Below, piece by piece: positions 56,725 through 64,000 of a stretch of DNA of 64,000 nucleotides (position 1 is its first letter; each line of letters opens with the position of its first letter). The position numbers and the translations under genes are program-made. The DNA lies in the NCBI RefSeq assembly GCF_013369335.1, contig NZ_SZQJ01000001.1:62001-126000 (forward strand), in the 5' to 3' direction. Below the pieces are notes generated by a model. The model was not told where the DNA came from, did no database searches, and saw only the letters and a program-made list of their open reading frames with translations. Source of the DNA: Vibrio sp. JPW-9-11-11. Lineage in GTDB: Bacteria; Pseudomonadota; Gammaproteobacteria; Enterobacterales; Vibrionaceae.

Positions 56725-56749
56725 ACGGAGACTTTGGTCTCCGTTTTTT
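56725..56749 (+). terminator. Rho-independent terminator after the second wzz
   Basis: 8-bp perfect stem ACGGAGAC/GTCTCCGT with a TTTG loop and six T residues, 89 bases after the wzz stop. The stem core is the same as in the groESL terminator. Confidence 0.9.
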
Positions 56750-56835
56750 GTCTTTAAACTGTCAACCCAGCGTCTTATCGCTGCAACTTGAGCAAGGAAC
56801 TCTAGTTATTCACGAGCAGTGAAGTGGAGTACACA

Positions 56836-58002
56836 ATGAAGATTGCGGTGGTTGGATGTGGGTATGTGGGACTTTCAAACGCGCTATTATTAGCCCAGAA
56901 TCACAAAGTAGTGGCTTTAGATATTAATGCCCATCGAGTCGATTTACTCAAAGACCGAATCTCGCCGATTGGCGACTCTGAGGTAGAGTCATTTCTTCGT
57001 TGCAAGCGTCTAGACTTCCGAGCTACAACCGAGGCACAGTTAGCATATTGTGATGCGAAATATGTCATTATTGCTACCCCGACTGATTATGATCCGGTTA
57101 CTAACTATTTTGATACTTCATCCGTTGAAGCAGTGATTCGAGATGTACTTGCGATTAACCCAGGGGCCATCATGGTGATTAAATCAACGGTGCCAGTCGG
57201 GTATACCGAGCGTATTAAGCGAGAGTTTGGCTGCGAAAATATTATCTTTTCACCAGAGTTTCTTCGTGAAGGAAAAGCGCTTTATGACAACTTGCATCCG
57301 TCGCGTATCATTGTTGGTGAGCAGAGTCTTCGGGCTCGTGAGTTTGCCAACTTATTGGTTGAAGGCGCTGAGAAGCAAGACATTGATGTATTGCTGATCA
57401 ACTCGACCGAAGCTGAGGCGGTAAAACTGTTTTCTAATACCTATCTTGCAATGCGGGTGGCGTATTTCAACGAGCTAGATTCCTATGCAGAAGCGCATGG
57501 ACTAATAGCACGTCAGATAATTGAAGGCGTTGGTTTAGACCCGCGTATTGGTAATCACTACAATAACCCGTCGTTTGGTTACGGTGGCTACTGCTTGCCA
57601 AAAGACACTAAGCAACTGCTCGCCAATTACCAGGATGTGCCAAACAATATCATTGGCGCGATTGTCGACGCTAACCGCACTCGTAAAGACTTTGTCGCAG
57701 AGTCTATTCTTAAGCATGAGCCTAAAGTCGTCGGTATTTATCGCCTTATCATGAAAGCAGGCTCGGATAATTTTCGTGCGTCTTCTATTCAGGGCATCAT
57801 GAAACGCCTCAAAGCGAAAGGTGTGACCGTGATTGTTTATGAACCCGTCCTGGAAGAGGATCTGTTCTTCAACTCGGAAGTGGTTCGTGATCTCGAAGCG
57901 TTTAAAGCTCAATCGGATGTGATTGTCTCTAACCGTATGGCGCTAGAGTTGGCTGATGTTGCCGACAAAATCTACACGCGTGATTTGTTCGGTTGTGATT
58001 AA
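56836..58002 (+). CDS. ugd: UDP-glucose 6-dehydrogenase
   Basis: Oxidises UDP-glucose to UDP-glucuronate with two NAD+, supplying an acidic sugar. Its 388 residues equal E. coli Ugd. Visible are the Rossmann motif [11 protein letters not shown] (residues 5-15), the [10 protein letters not shown] segment near residue 142 and the catalytic Cys in [11 protein letters not shown] near residue 253. ATG at 56836 has GGAG 6 bases upstream; GTG at 56824 would add four residues. Separated from wzz by a terminator, so it has its own promoter. Confidence 0.96.
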   Translation: MKIAVVGCGYVGLSNALLLAQNHKVVALDINAHRVDLLKDRISPIGDSEVESFLRCKRLDFRATTEAQLAYCDAKYVIIATPTDYDPVTNYFDTSSVEAVIRDVLAINPGAIMVIKSTVPVGYTERIKREFGCENIIFSPEFLREGKALYDNLHPSRIIVGEQSLRAREFANLLVEGAEKQDIDVLLINSTEAEAVKLFSNTYLAMRVAYFNELDSYAEAHGLIARQIIEGVGLDPRIGNHYNNPSFGYGGYCLPKDTKQLLANYQDVPNNIIGAIVDANRTRKDFVAESILKHEPKVVGIYRLIMKAGSDNFRASSIQGIMKRLKAKGVTVIVYEPVLEEDLFFNSEVVRDLEAFKAQSDVIVSNRMALELADVADKIYTRDLFGCD

Positions 58003-58040
58003 GTTTGGCGGCTCGAAAGTTGGATGTAAAACTGTCTGAG

Positions 58041-58622
58041 TCAGTCCCTTAAACTCTGGAGGACGTACTGACGAATATACGGAACGATTTTTTCTTCAAA
58101 CCAAGGGTTTCTTGTTATCCAAATGCTATTGCGTGGAGAGGGATGAGGAAGAGGTAAATACTTGGGCGCCCATTGTTGCCAGTTACGTACGGTTTCGGTC
58201 AGTGTCTTGGGTTTATCTTGCAGGTAGTAGTTTTGTGCGTACTGACCAATTAGAAGTGTCATCGTGACATTGGGTAGTTGGTCGAGTATGGCCTGATGCC
58301 ATAGCGGCGCGCACTCTTTTCTTGGTGGCAGGTCGCCACTTTGCCCTTTGCCGGGATAGCATAATCCCATCGGCATAATGGCCACTTGGTTTGGATCGTA
58401 AAAGGTTCGCTTATCGAGTTGTAACCACTCTCTTAGACGCTGACCGCTAGGGTCATTCCAAGGTATCGAAGTCTGATGGACTCGAGCCCCCGGTGCTTGA
58501 CCGATGATCAGCAGACGAGCCGACTTACTGGCTTGGATAACCGGGTTGCAACCGTGTTCTAGGTGAGGTTCACATACTCGACAAGCGCGCACCTGGGCTA
58601 ACAAATTATCCATGTGGATCAT
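58041..58622 (-). CDS. Uracil-DNA glycosylase family protein
   Basis: 193-residue protein of the uracil-DNA glycosylase superfamily. Near the N-terminus it has C-R-V-C, then I-G-Q-A-P-G-A-R-V-H near residue 40 (motif 1) and L-P-H-P-S-P-R-N near residue 159 (motif 2, H-P-S). AAAGG precedes the ATG by 8 bases. Some members of this group are true DNA repair enzymes while others have unknown roles; the C-x-x-C may pair with later Cys residues but an Fe-S cluster is not certain. Confidence 0.82.
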   Translation of the reverse strand: MIHMDNLLAQVRACRVCEPHLEHGCNPVIQASKSARLLIIGQAPGARVHQTSIPWNDPSGQRLREWLQLDKRTFYDPNQVAIMPMGLCYPGKGQSGDLPPRKECAPLWHQAILDQLPNVTMTLLIGQYAQNYYLQDKPKTLTETVRNWQQWAPKYLPLPHPSPRNSIWITRNPWFEEKIVPYIRQYVLQSLRD

Positions 58623-58649
58623 CGGTATAACCTTTGATTAACCCTCATA

Positions 58650-59576
58650 TTAGTAGCCTTTATCTAAGTCAATTTGATTCACCAACCCAAACCCATCACA
58701 CCAGCGCTGGTAGTTGTCAGCGAAAATATCGACCACTTGCTCTGGAAAACTCAGCGCGGCGATGTGTGGTGTTACAGTAATCTTAGGATGAGACCAGAAA
58801 GGGTGACTTTGAGGGAGTGGCTCTTGCTCGAAAACATCAAGAAAAGCATGTTCAATTGCCCCACTTTCTATTGCGGTGAGCAAGCCTAACTCGTCGATGG
58901 CGCTGCCCCGGCCGACATTAAACAACAAGGCTTGCTGACAAGCGGCTAAGCTGGATTGATTTAAGATCTGCTGAGTGTGCGCGGTATTGGGCAGGGTATT
59001 GACCACGATGTCGGCTTGGGTAAGCGCGGTCGCTAGCTCTTGAATATGATAGGTGGCGGAAAACGGGGAGTGCTTTGCAGGGATGCCGCTGCGATTAACG
59101 CCAATCGGCTGCATTGCGAGGCTTTTAATCGCTTGAGCCAGCTCAGCACCAATCGACCCGGTACCGAGAATCACGACTTTTTTTCCACTTAGCGAAGAGT
59201 AGGGAAGTGGTGACCACTCGCTTTTAGCTTGTTGATTTAGGTAGTGATTGAAGTGGCGATAGTGGGCGATGCTGTAGCCAATGACGTATTCGGCAATTTG
59301 CTGGCCGAAGATCCCTTTGACATTGGTGAGTTGGCCATCAAACTGATTGAGCGCTGGAATGAGTGCATCCACCCCGGCGTAAATCGACTGAATCCACTCG
59401 ACATGAGGAAAGTCTTGAATTCGTTTAGCTGCTTTGGGTGGGGAGGCAAGCAATATAGTGGCCTCGCAAGGTTGCTCGGTAAGTGCGAGCTGCGGTAATG
59501 ACGCCTGCTCCAGCAGTTGTCGATATTTATCGTTGTCTTCAGTGAGCAGATAGACTTTGTGGGTAAAATTGTTCAT
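58650..59576 (-). CDS. D-2-hydroxyacid dehydrogenase family protein
   Basis: NAD(P)-dependent D-isomer 2-hydroxyacid dehydrogenase of 308 residues, probably glyoxylate/hydroxypyruvate reductase-like. Present are the Rossmann motif G-T-G-S-I-G near residue 139, N-V-G-R-G-S-A-I-D-E with the substrate Arg near residue 225, an acidic residue in F-E-Q-E-P-L-P and the catalytic His in T-P-H-I-A-A near residue 275. ATG at 59576 is preferred to the TTG at 59606. It follows the yjaG gene divergently and ends 27 bases before the glycosylase start. Confidence 0.85.
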   Translation of the reverse strand: MNNFTHKVYLLTEDNDKYRQLLEQASLPQLALTEQPCEATILLASPPKAAKRIQDFPHVEWIQSIYAGVDALIPALNQFDGQLTNVKGIFGQQIAEYVIGYSIAHYRHFNHYLNQQAKSEWSPLPYSSLSGKKVVILGTGSIGAELAQAIKSLAMQPIGVNRSGIPAKHSPFSATYHIQELATALTQADIVVNTLPNTAHTQQILNQSSLAACQQALLFNVGRGSAIDELGLLTAIESGAIEHAFLDVFEQEPLPQSHPFWSHPKITVTPHIAALSFPEQVVDIFADNYQRWCDGFGLVNQIDLDKGY

Positions 59577-59650
59577 CGCCTTGCTTTTTTCCCTGTTGGT
59601 TATCAAGTAAACTCTCGCTGTCTGAATTAATCATTAGCTCACGAGTCCCT

Positions 59651-60238
59651 ATGCTACAGAACCCTCTTCAGCTTCGTCTAGAGAAGCTCGAACCCTGGAA
59701 ACAGATTACCTTTATGGCTAGCCTGTGTGAACGTATGTACCCAAACTATGCCATGTTTTGTGATAGCACTCAGTTCGCCGAGGCGCGCGTTTATCGCGAT
59801 ATTCTCGATAGCATTTGGGAACAACTGACGGTCAAAACCGCCAAAGTGAACTTTGAGCGCCAGCTTGAAAAGCTCGAAGAAATCATCCCAAGCTCAGAAG
59901 ATTATGACTTTTATGGTGTGTACCCTGCGATTGATGCCTGTGTCGCGCTGTCGTACCTCTTACATGGCTTACTCGACCGCGACTATCTGTTTGAGAACAT
60001 GCATAAAGTGAGTCAGCAGTCGGTGATGACGGTGGCGCAGTTAGAAGAGGCGCAAACCGGTGAAGAAATTACCAACCAAAACCAGAAAGACAATGAAGTG
60101 GTATGCGCCGAGTGGGATGTGCAATGGGCGATCTTCCGTCCTCTACGTGAAGCCGAAGAGCGTGATATTGAGCTGATCAAAGATTTGCGTGCTGAACTAC
60201 GTGATGAGGGTGTGAGTAATATTGGGGTTAGCCTCTAG
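59651..60238 (+). CDS. yjaG: YjaG family protein (DUF416)
   Basis: Conserved soluble protein of 195 residues of unknown function, found near hupA in many gammaproteobacteria. It begins M-L-Q-N-P-L-Q-L-R-L-E-K-L-E and contains E-D-Y-D-F-Y-G-V-Y-P-A-I-D-A-C, matching DUF416. It is rich in acidic residues and helical. Its stop lies in a repeat-rich junction with the convergent CNNM gene. Confidence 0.88.
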   Translation: MLQNPLQLRLEKLEPWKQITFMASLCERMYPNYAMFCDSTQFAEARVYRDILDSIWEQLTVKTAKVNFERQLEKLEEIIPSSEDYDFYGVYPAIDACVALSYLLHGLLDRDYLFENMHKVSQQSVMTVAQLEEAQTGEEITNQNQKDNEVVCAEWDVQWAIFRPLREAEERDIELIKDLRAELRDEGVSNIGVSL

Positions 60239-60241
60239 AGG

Positions 60242-60279
60242 CCAGTGCTAGTTCCTAGCACTGGGTGTCTAGGAACTAG
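60242..60279. repeat. Palindromic repeat with two alternative hairpins
   Basis: CCAGTGCTAG/CTAGCACTGG makes a 10-bp stem with a 3-base loop (60242-60264). Alternatively CTAGTTCCTAG (60248-60258) pairs with CTAGGAACTAG (60269-60279). Sits between the convergent yjaG and CNNM stops, so it may terminate both. Shares the CTAG-rich word with 12418-12517. Confidence 0.6.
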
Positions 60280-60289
60280 GTTGTACCCA

Positions 60290-61399
60290 CTACACGTCTT
60301 TCTCTTTTGGTGGCTCGTTTTGCTCGTCGGCCACTTCCTGTTCTTCATCATCGTCGCGATTTTCAATTACGCCGTGGGTTTGTTTCCAACGCTCCCAGCG
60401 CTCGAATGCCAGCTCTTGCATGTCGGTGGCATGGTCTGCTTCATCGACAATCTTCTCGCCGACCAAGTGTTCAAAGATATCCTCTAGGGTCAAAATGCCC
60501 TGAATCGTGCCGTACTCGTCGACAATCATCGCCAGTTGCAGGCGTTTAGCCATCATTTGTTCAAACGCTTTTGGTAAACGTAGCGTGTTTAGCAAGACGT
60601 GCAACGGACGCATAACGGCGCCTAGCTGGCGACTGCCATGCCCGGCTTGCTGCATTTTAAACAGCTCAAGACGGTGAACAAAACCGATAATGTTGTCGGT
60701 AGACTGGCTATACACTAATGGCCTTGAGAACGGCGTATCCTCATGCTCGGCGAGAAACTCGTCAATAGTCGACTCGGCGTTGACACGAAACACTACCGGG
60801 CGTGGTGTCATCACCTGAGTCACGGGGACATCTTGAATACCAAGCAGATTGGTGAGGATTTTTGACTCCCCTTCGGCAAACTCACCACTCTCGCGGGCCA
60901 ATATCGCCATCGCAGAGAGTTCATCGCGCATTTTTGGCGCTTCGCTGCCACGTGCAAGGCGTTTGGTGATCTGCTCTGAGAACCAAACAAATGGCGTCAA
61001 AGCCCATACCATCCAGCGTAGTACGACAGCAGCAGCGGGAGCGAGCTGGCGCCAATAGGTTGCGCCAATGGTCTTAGGCACAATTTCTGAAAGCACCAAA
61101 ATACCTAAGGTGAGCACGGCAGAGAAAACGCCTAACCACTCACTGCCAAAGACTACCGCCGCTTGAGCACCCGCGCTGGCGGCACCTATGGTGTGTGCGA
61201 TGGTGTTGAGGGTCAAGATGGACGCGAGCGGACGATCGATATCCGCTTTGAGCTTGGCAAGGTGCGCCGCCGAAGGGTGTCCTTGCTGGCGCAATTGGGC
61301 AATATAACTGGGTGAGATGCTTAGAAGCACTGCTTCTAAAACGGAACAGATAAACGATACGCCAATGGCAATTGAAACGTATAGAGTTAGCAGAAACAT
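60290..61399 (-). CDS. CNNM/DUF21 and CBS-domain membrane protein
   Basis: Membrane protein of 369 residues: N-terminal DUF21/CNNM transmembrane domain (about residues 1-165, with S-E-I-V-P-K-T-I-G near 104) followed by a pair of CBS domains (about 195-320, with V-M-T-P-R-P-V-V and D-E-Y-G-T-I-Q-G-I-L-T). The C-terminal transporter-associated domain of CorC/HlyC is lacking; instead there is a short acidic tail. Related CNNM proteins have been linked to magnesium/cobalt efflux. Convergent to yjaG. Confidence 0.88.
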   Translation of the reverse strand: MFLLTLYVSIAIGVSFICSVLEAVLLSISPSYIAQLRQQGHPSAAHLAKLKADIDRPLASILTLNTIAHTIGAASAGAQAAVVFGSEWLGVFSAVLTLGILVLSEIVPKTIGATYWRQLAPAAAVVLRWMVWALTPFVWFSEQITKRLARGSEAPKMRDELSAMAILARESGEFAEGESKILTNLLGIQDVPVTQVMTPRPVVFRVNAESTIDEFLAEHEDTPFSRPLVYSQSTDNIIGFVHRLELFKMQQAGHGSRQLGAVMRPLHVLLNTLRLPKAFEQMMAKRLQLAMIVDEYGTIQGILTLEDIFEHLVGEKIVDEADHATDMQELAFERWERWKQTHGVIENRDDDEEQEVADEQNEPPKEKDV

Positions 61400-61727
61400 A
61401 AAAGTCCTATGTCAGTTCACCCACCTCTAACTTTGCAAGAAAAGGGGCGCTTCTCTTACCTGTGCATTATTGATGTGAGCGTTTTGTGTTCGCTTTGAGC
61501 CCCACAATATCAGGCTTCTAGGGCTTTTGCAGTGTAATAAATAAGGCTTAAAGAGGTGAAAAACAAGGTTTATTCCTTGCTGACAGAGTAACAAATTGTG
61601 AGTTAATACTCAGATTATGGTTAAAAGTACGTCATGAGAGCCAAAGAACGCCTACAAACCTTTGCCAGATGGGGCATTTATGCTTTAGAGTGAGTTGAAT
61701 TCGATAACATATGAGAAGGGAAACCTA
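61400..61727. other. Intergenic region between CNNM gene and hupA
   Basis: Around 330 bases with divergent starts at both ends. It must carry the promoters for both genes. AT-rich sequence near 61560-61630 could bind nucleoid proteins, but I could not mark a promoter or operator with confidence. AGAAGGG at 61714-61720, 7 bases upstream of the ATG, is the hupA ribosome site. Confidence 0.4.
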
Positions 61728-62000
61728 ATGAACAAGACCCAATTAATCGACTTTATCGCAGAGAAAGCAGACCTATCTAAAGCACAAGCTAAAGCTGCTC
61801 TTGAAGCAACTCTTGACGGTGTGACTGATGCACTTAAAGAGGGTGACCAAGTTCAACTAATTGGTTTTGGTACATTCAAAGTTAACCACCGTGCAGCTCG
61901 TACTGGCCGCAACCCAAAAACTGGTGCTGAAATTCAAATCGCTGCTGCAAACGTACCAGCATTCGTAGCAGGTAAAGCACTAAAAGATTCAGTAAAATAA
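61728..62000 (+). CDS. hupA: DNA-binding protein HU-alpha
   Basis: Histone-like dimeric nucleoid protein of 90 residues. It starts [14 protein letters not shown] and has the DNA-binding arm motif [18 protein letters not shown] near residues 46-63. The ATG at 61728 is preferred; the in-frame start at 61695 would add 11 extra residues. Neighbours yjaG and yjaH are the conserved context. Confidence 0.97.
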   Translation: MNKTQLIDFIAEKADLSKAQAKAALEATLDGVTDALKEGDQVQLIGFGTFKVNHRAARTGRNPKTGAEIQIAAANVPAFVAGKALKDSVK

Positions 62001-62041
62001 TTTAATACTGATTTCAGAGTTTTACGCTCAGACTGTATATA

Positions 62042-62072
62042 ATACGCCAAGGTAGTTGCTATCTTGGCGTAT
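62042..62072 (+). terminator. Hairpin terminator after hupA
   Basis: 14-bp stem (62042-62055 and 62059-62072, one G-T pair) with a 3-base loop, 41 bases after the hupA stop and followed by a T-rich ATTTATTTT. It ends 9 bases before the yjaH ATG, so yjaH expression relies on read-through or a promoter inside. Confidence 0.7.
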
Positions 62073-62081
62073 ATTTATTTT

Positions 62082-62786
62082 ATGACAATGAAAAAAATAC
62101 TTTTTGCTAGTTTGGTTGCGGCAGTATTGTCGGGCTGTTCGACTAGCGCCCCTACCCCGAATCTTGCCCAGTTCTCGAACTATACGGGTGGGCAAACTAT
62201 TGGTGACTCAACCAGTTTATATTGGTATACCGAACGAACCACTTTTCCTTATACCGCCGGCGATTATGTCAGTGCTGGTGATTATGGGTGGTATCAAACC
62301 GACTATCGTTGGAGCGAGGGAGAGCTGAGAGAGCTGATTCGCCAAGGTGAGCAACTCAAAGATAACCAAGGCTTAGTGCCTTATCGTATTCATGTTCGGT
62401 TTAATAAATTGGGCGAGGCGGTATATCAGCAATACCGCTTTGATGGCAAAGTGCTACCACTTAAAAGCGAAAAGATTGAGTGGCTTAAACAAGAAGCGCG
62501 CAATATTCCCAGTTTGACCAAAAGCCAAACCAGCCGCGGACAAAGCCTTATCCAAGGTTACTGGGATGGTTCAACGTTTGATACCTGCAGTGGTGATAGT
62601 TTTGAGCGCGTAGAGTTCAACGAGACGTTACCGAGTTTTGTGGTGAACCGCTTATCGACTATTGACAGTTATGTCGCGTTTATTGGTTCGACTCGTTCAA
62701 ATAAAGTCGTAGTGAATGAGTTATTGATGCTTGCAGATGACAATCAAGACTGTATCGAGCGCCCCAACCTCATTGAAGAAGAGTAA
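62082..62786 (+). CDS. yjaH: YjaH family lipoprotein (DUF1481)
   Basis: Predicted lipoprotein of 234 residues, with a short signal peptide and the lipobox V-L-S-G-C-S at residues 16-21. The mature part has W-Y-T-E-R-T-T-F and later L-I-Q-G-Y-W-D-G-S-T-F-D, as in the DUF1481 (YjaH) family that follows hupA in enteric and vibrio genomes. Function unknown. ATG at 62088 is an equally good start. Confidence 0.83.
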   Translation: MTMKKILFASLVAAVLSGCSTSAPTPNLAQFSNYTGGQTIGDSTSLYWYTERTTFPYTAGDYVSAGDYGWYQTDYRWSEGELRELIRQGEQLKDNQGLVPYRIHVRFNKLGEAVYQQYRFDGKVLPLKSEKIEWLKQEARNIPSLTKSQTSRGQSLIQGYWDGSTFDTCSGDSFERVEFNETLPSFVVNRLSTIDSYVAFIGSTRSNKVVVNELLMLADDNQDCIERPNLIEEE

Positions 62787-62803
62787 TCGTTAGCCATATG
62801 AAT

Positions 62804-62830
62804 AAAAAGGCGCTCACTGAGCGCCTTTTT
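62804..62830. terminator. Bidirectional terminator between yjaH and purD
   Basis: A5-GGCGCTC-ACT-GAGCGCC-T5: 7-bp perfect GC-rich stem with A and T tracts on either side, between the convergent yjaH and purD genes, so it can act on both strands. Confidence 0.9.
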
Positions 62831-62857
62831 GCTTACCTAGCCAATGCGACGTTGTTA

Positions 62858-64000
62858 TTAGCTGTTTTGTTCGCGCTCAATCGCACGGTAGCCGATGTCG
62901 TTGCGGTGGAACATACCATTCCAGCTCACTTGCTTAGCCAGTGCGTAAGCGCGTTGTTGAGCTTCTGAGACGCTATTTCCTAGTGCGGTGGCACACAATA
63001 CGCGACCGCCATTTGTCACAACCTCACCAGCAGCGTTATTAGCCGTGCCAGCGTGGAAGATTTTTTCGCCGTCCAGTTCGCTTTCTGGGAGAGAAATAAC
63101 GTCACCTTTAGCGTAATCAGCCGGGTAGCCGCCAGCTGCTAGCACGACGCCGATAGACGCACGCGGATCCCACTTAGACTCTGCTTCATCGAGTTTCTCA
63201 TCGATAGCCATCAAACATAGCTCAACAAGGTCCGACTCCATACGCATCATGATAGGTTGCGTTTCTGGATCGCCGAAGCGGCAGTTATATTCGATAACTT
63301 TCGGCGTGCCATCTTTATCGATCATTAGACCTGCGTAGAGGAAGCCTGTGTATGGTGCGCCTTCAGCGTCCATGCCACGTACCGTTGGGTAGATCACTTC
63401 TTCTAGGATGCGTTCGTGGATTTCTGGAGTCACTACAGGGGCAGGAGAGTATGCACCCATGCCGCCAGTATTAGGGCCAGTATCTTTATCGCCTACACGC
63501 TTGTGATCTTGGCTGGTGGCCATTGGTAGCACGCTTTTACCATCTACCATTACGATAAAACTGGCTTCTTCACCATCTAGGAACTCTTCAATTACCACTC
63601 GGCTGCCTGCTTCACCAAAAGCGTTGCCAGCGAGCATGTCTTTAATGGCATCTTCTGCTTCTTGTAGCGTCATCGCCACGATAACGCCCTTACCAGCGGC
63701 AAGACCGTCAGCTTTAACTACGATAGGGGCACCTTGCTCACGTACGTAAGCTAGAGCTGGCTCGATTTCGGTAAAGTTTGCGTAAGCCGCGGTAGGGATG
63801 TTGTGGCGCGCTAGGAAATCTTTAGTGAAGGCCTTAGAGCCCTCTAGCTGTGCAGCTGCTTGAGTTGGACCAAAAATTGGCAGGCCTGCTTCGCGAAATG
63901 CATCCACCACACCGATGACCAGCGGCGCTTCAGGGCCAACAATTGTCAGTTCGATTTGCTTCTCTTTAGCGAAAGCAACCAGTTCAGAGATGCTCTCTAC
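62858..64000 (-). CDS. purD: Phosphoribosylamine-glycine ligase (GAR synthetase), 5' end outside window
   Basis: Second step of de novo purine synthesis: joins glycine to phosphoribosylamine with ATP. The visible 380 residues carry the family's V-G-P-E-A-P-L near residue 26 of this part, [20 protein letters not shown] and [10 protein letters not shown] motifs of the ATP-grasp fold. The frame stays open to the window edge, so the start lies beyond base 64000; an internal ATG at 63910 is not the start. Position after hupA-yjaH matches vibrio and enteric order. Confidence 0.95.
   Translation of the reverse strand, partial: VESISELVAFAKEKQIELTIVGPEAPLVIGVVDAFREAGLPIFGPTQAAAQLEGSKAFTKDFLARHNIPTAAYANFTEIEPALAYVREQGAPIVVKADGLAAGKGVIVAMTLQEAEDAIKDMLAGNAFGEAGSRVVIEEFLDGEEASFIVMVDGKSVLPMATSQDHKRVGDKDTGPNTGGMGAYSPAPVVTPEIHERILEEVIYPTVRGMDAEGAPYTGFLYAGLMIDKDGTPKVIEYNCRFGDPETQPIMMRMESDLVELCLMAIDEKLDEAESKWDPRASIGVVLAAGGYPADYAKGDVISLPESELDGEKIFHAGTANNAAGEVVTNGGRVLCATALGNSVSEAQQRAYALAKQVSWNGMFHRNDIGYRAIEREQNS

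Overview
The window looks like a chromosome segment of a Vibrio-type gammaproteobacterium. Support comes from gene content and order: a waa/GT9 lipopolysaccharide core locus ending in lpxM and hldD; a wbf-style O-antigen/capsule locus after hldD; yjbEFGH followed by a wza-like gene; and yjaG-hupA-yjaH-purD at the far end. Species cannot be fixed from sequence reading alone. No rRNA, tRNA, CRISPR array, intact insertion sequence or known riboswitch was seen.

Layout. (1) 1-12371: LPS core and lipid A genes. These are a 5'-truncated O-antigen ligase, GT90, waaF, waaA, GT25, another glycosyltransferase, kdkA (Kdo kinase), two GT9 heptosyltransferase-like genes, coaD, a GT4 gene, an LpxM-type acyltransferase and hldD. 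(2) 12418-15093: a prophage remnant with an overlapping minus-strand set (unknown, T7-lysozyme-like amidase, holin-like), a divergent helix-turn-helix gene broken by one in-frame amber codon, and an unknown small gene. (3) 15094-20770: a sulfate activation block in the order cysD, SLC13 permease, cysC, DHH phosphoesterase, cysN. (4) 20770-28186: an AT-rich polysaccharide island with flippase, FAD oxidoreductase, sulfotransferase, putative glycosyltransferase, polymerase, GT4 and GT2. (5) 28183-40497: gmd, fcl, gmm, manC, manB and manA (GDP-mannose/GDP-fucose), a GT2, an SDR, the initiating sugar-phosphate transferase, a WbpM-like dehydratase and a Wzz, closed by an 18-bp stem hairpin.

(6) 40583-48068: housekeeping genes pssA, birA, murB, a GNAT, a cysteine-rich HTH regulator, DUF3135 and groES-groEL with a visible sigma-32 promoter. 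(7) 48069-48766: a gene-poor stretch. (8) 48767-58002: a second surface-polysaccharide set, yjbE-F-G-H, a Wza/OtnA-like exporter, a second Wzz and ugd. (9) 58041-64000: uracil-DNA glycosylase family protein, 2-hydroxyacid dehydrogenase, yjaG, a CNNM/CBS protein, hupA, yjaH and the 3'-terminal part of purD.

How it may work together. The O-unit would start on undecaprenyl phosphate (36681 gene with its SDR and dehydratase), be extended with fucose/mannose-type sugars, flipped by Wzx, polymerised by Wzy, length-controlled by Wzz and ligated or exported. The most interesting inference is that the glycan is sulfated. The locus carries a PAPS-type sulfotransferase, a dedicated APS/PAPS supply with a possible sulfate importer, and a DHH phosphoesterase that could remove the by-product PAP. 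This is inferred from gene content and is not proven.
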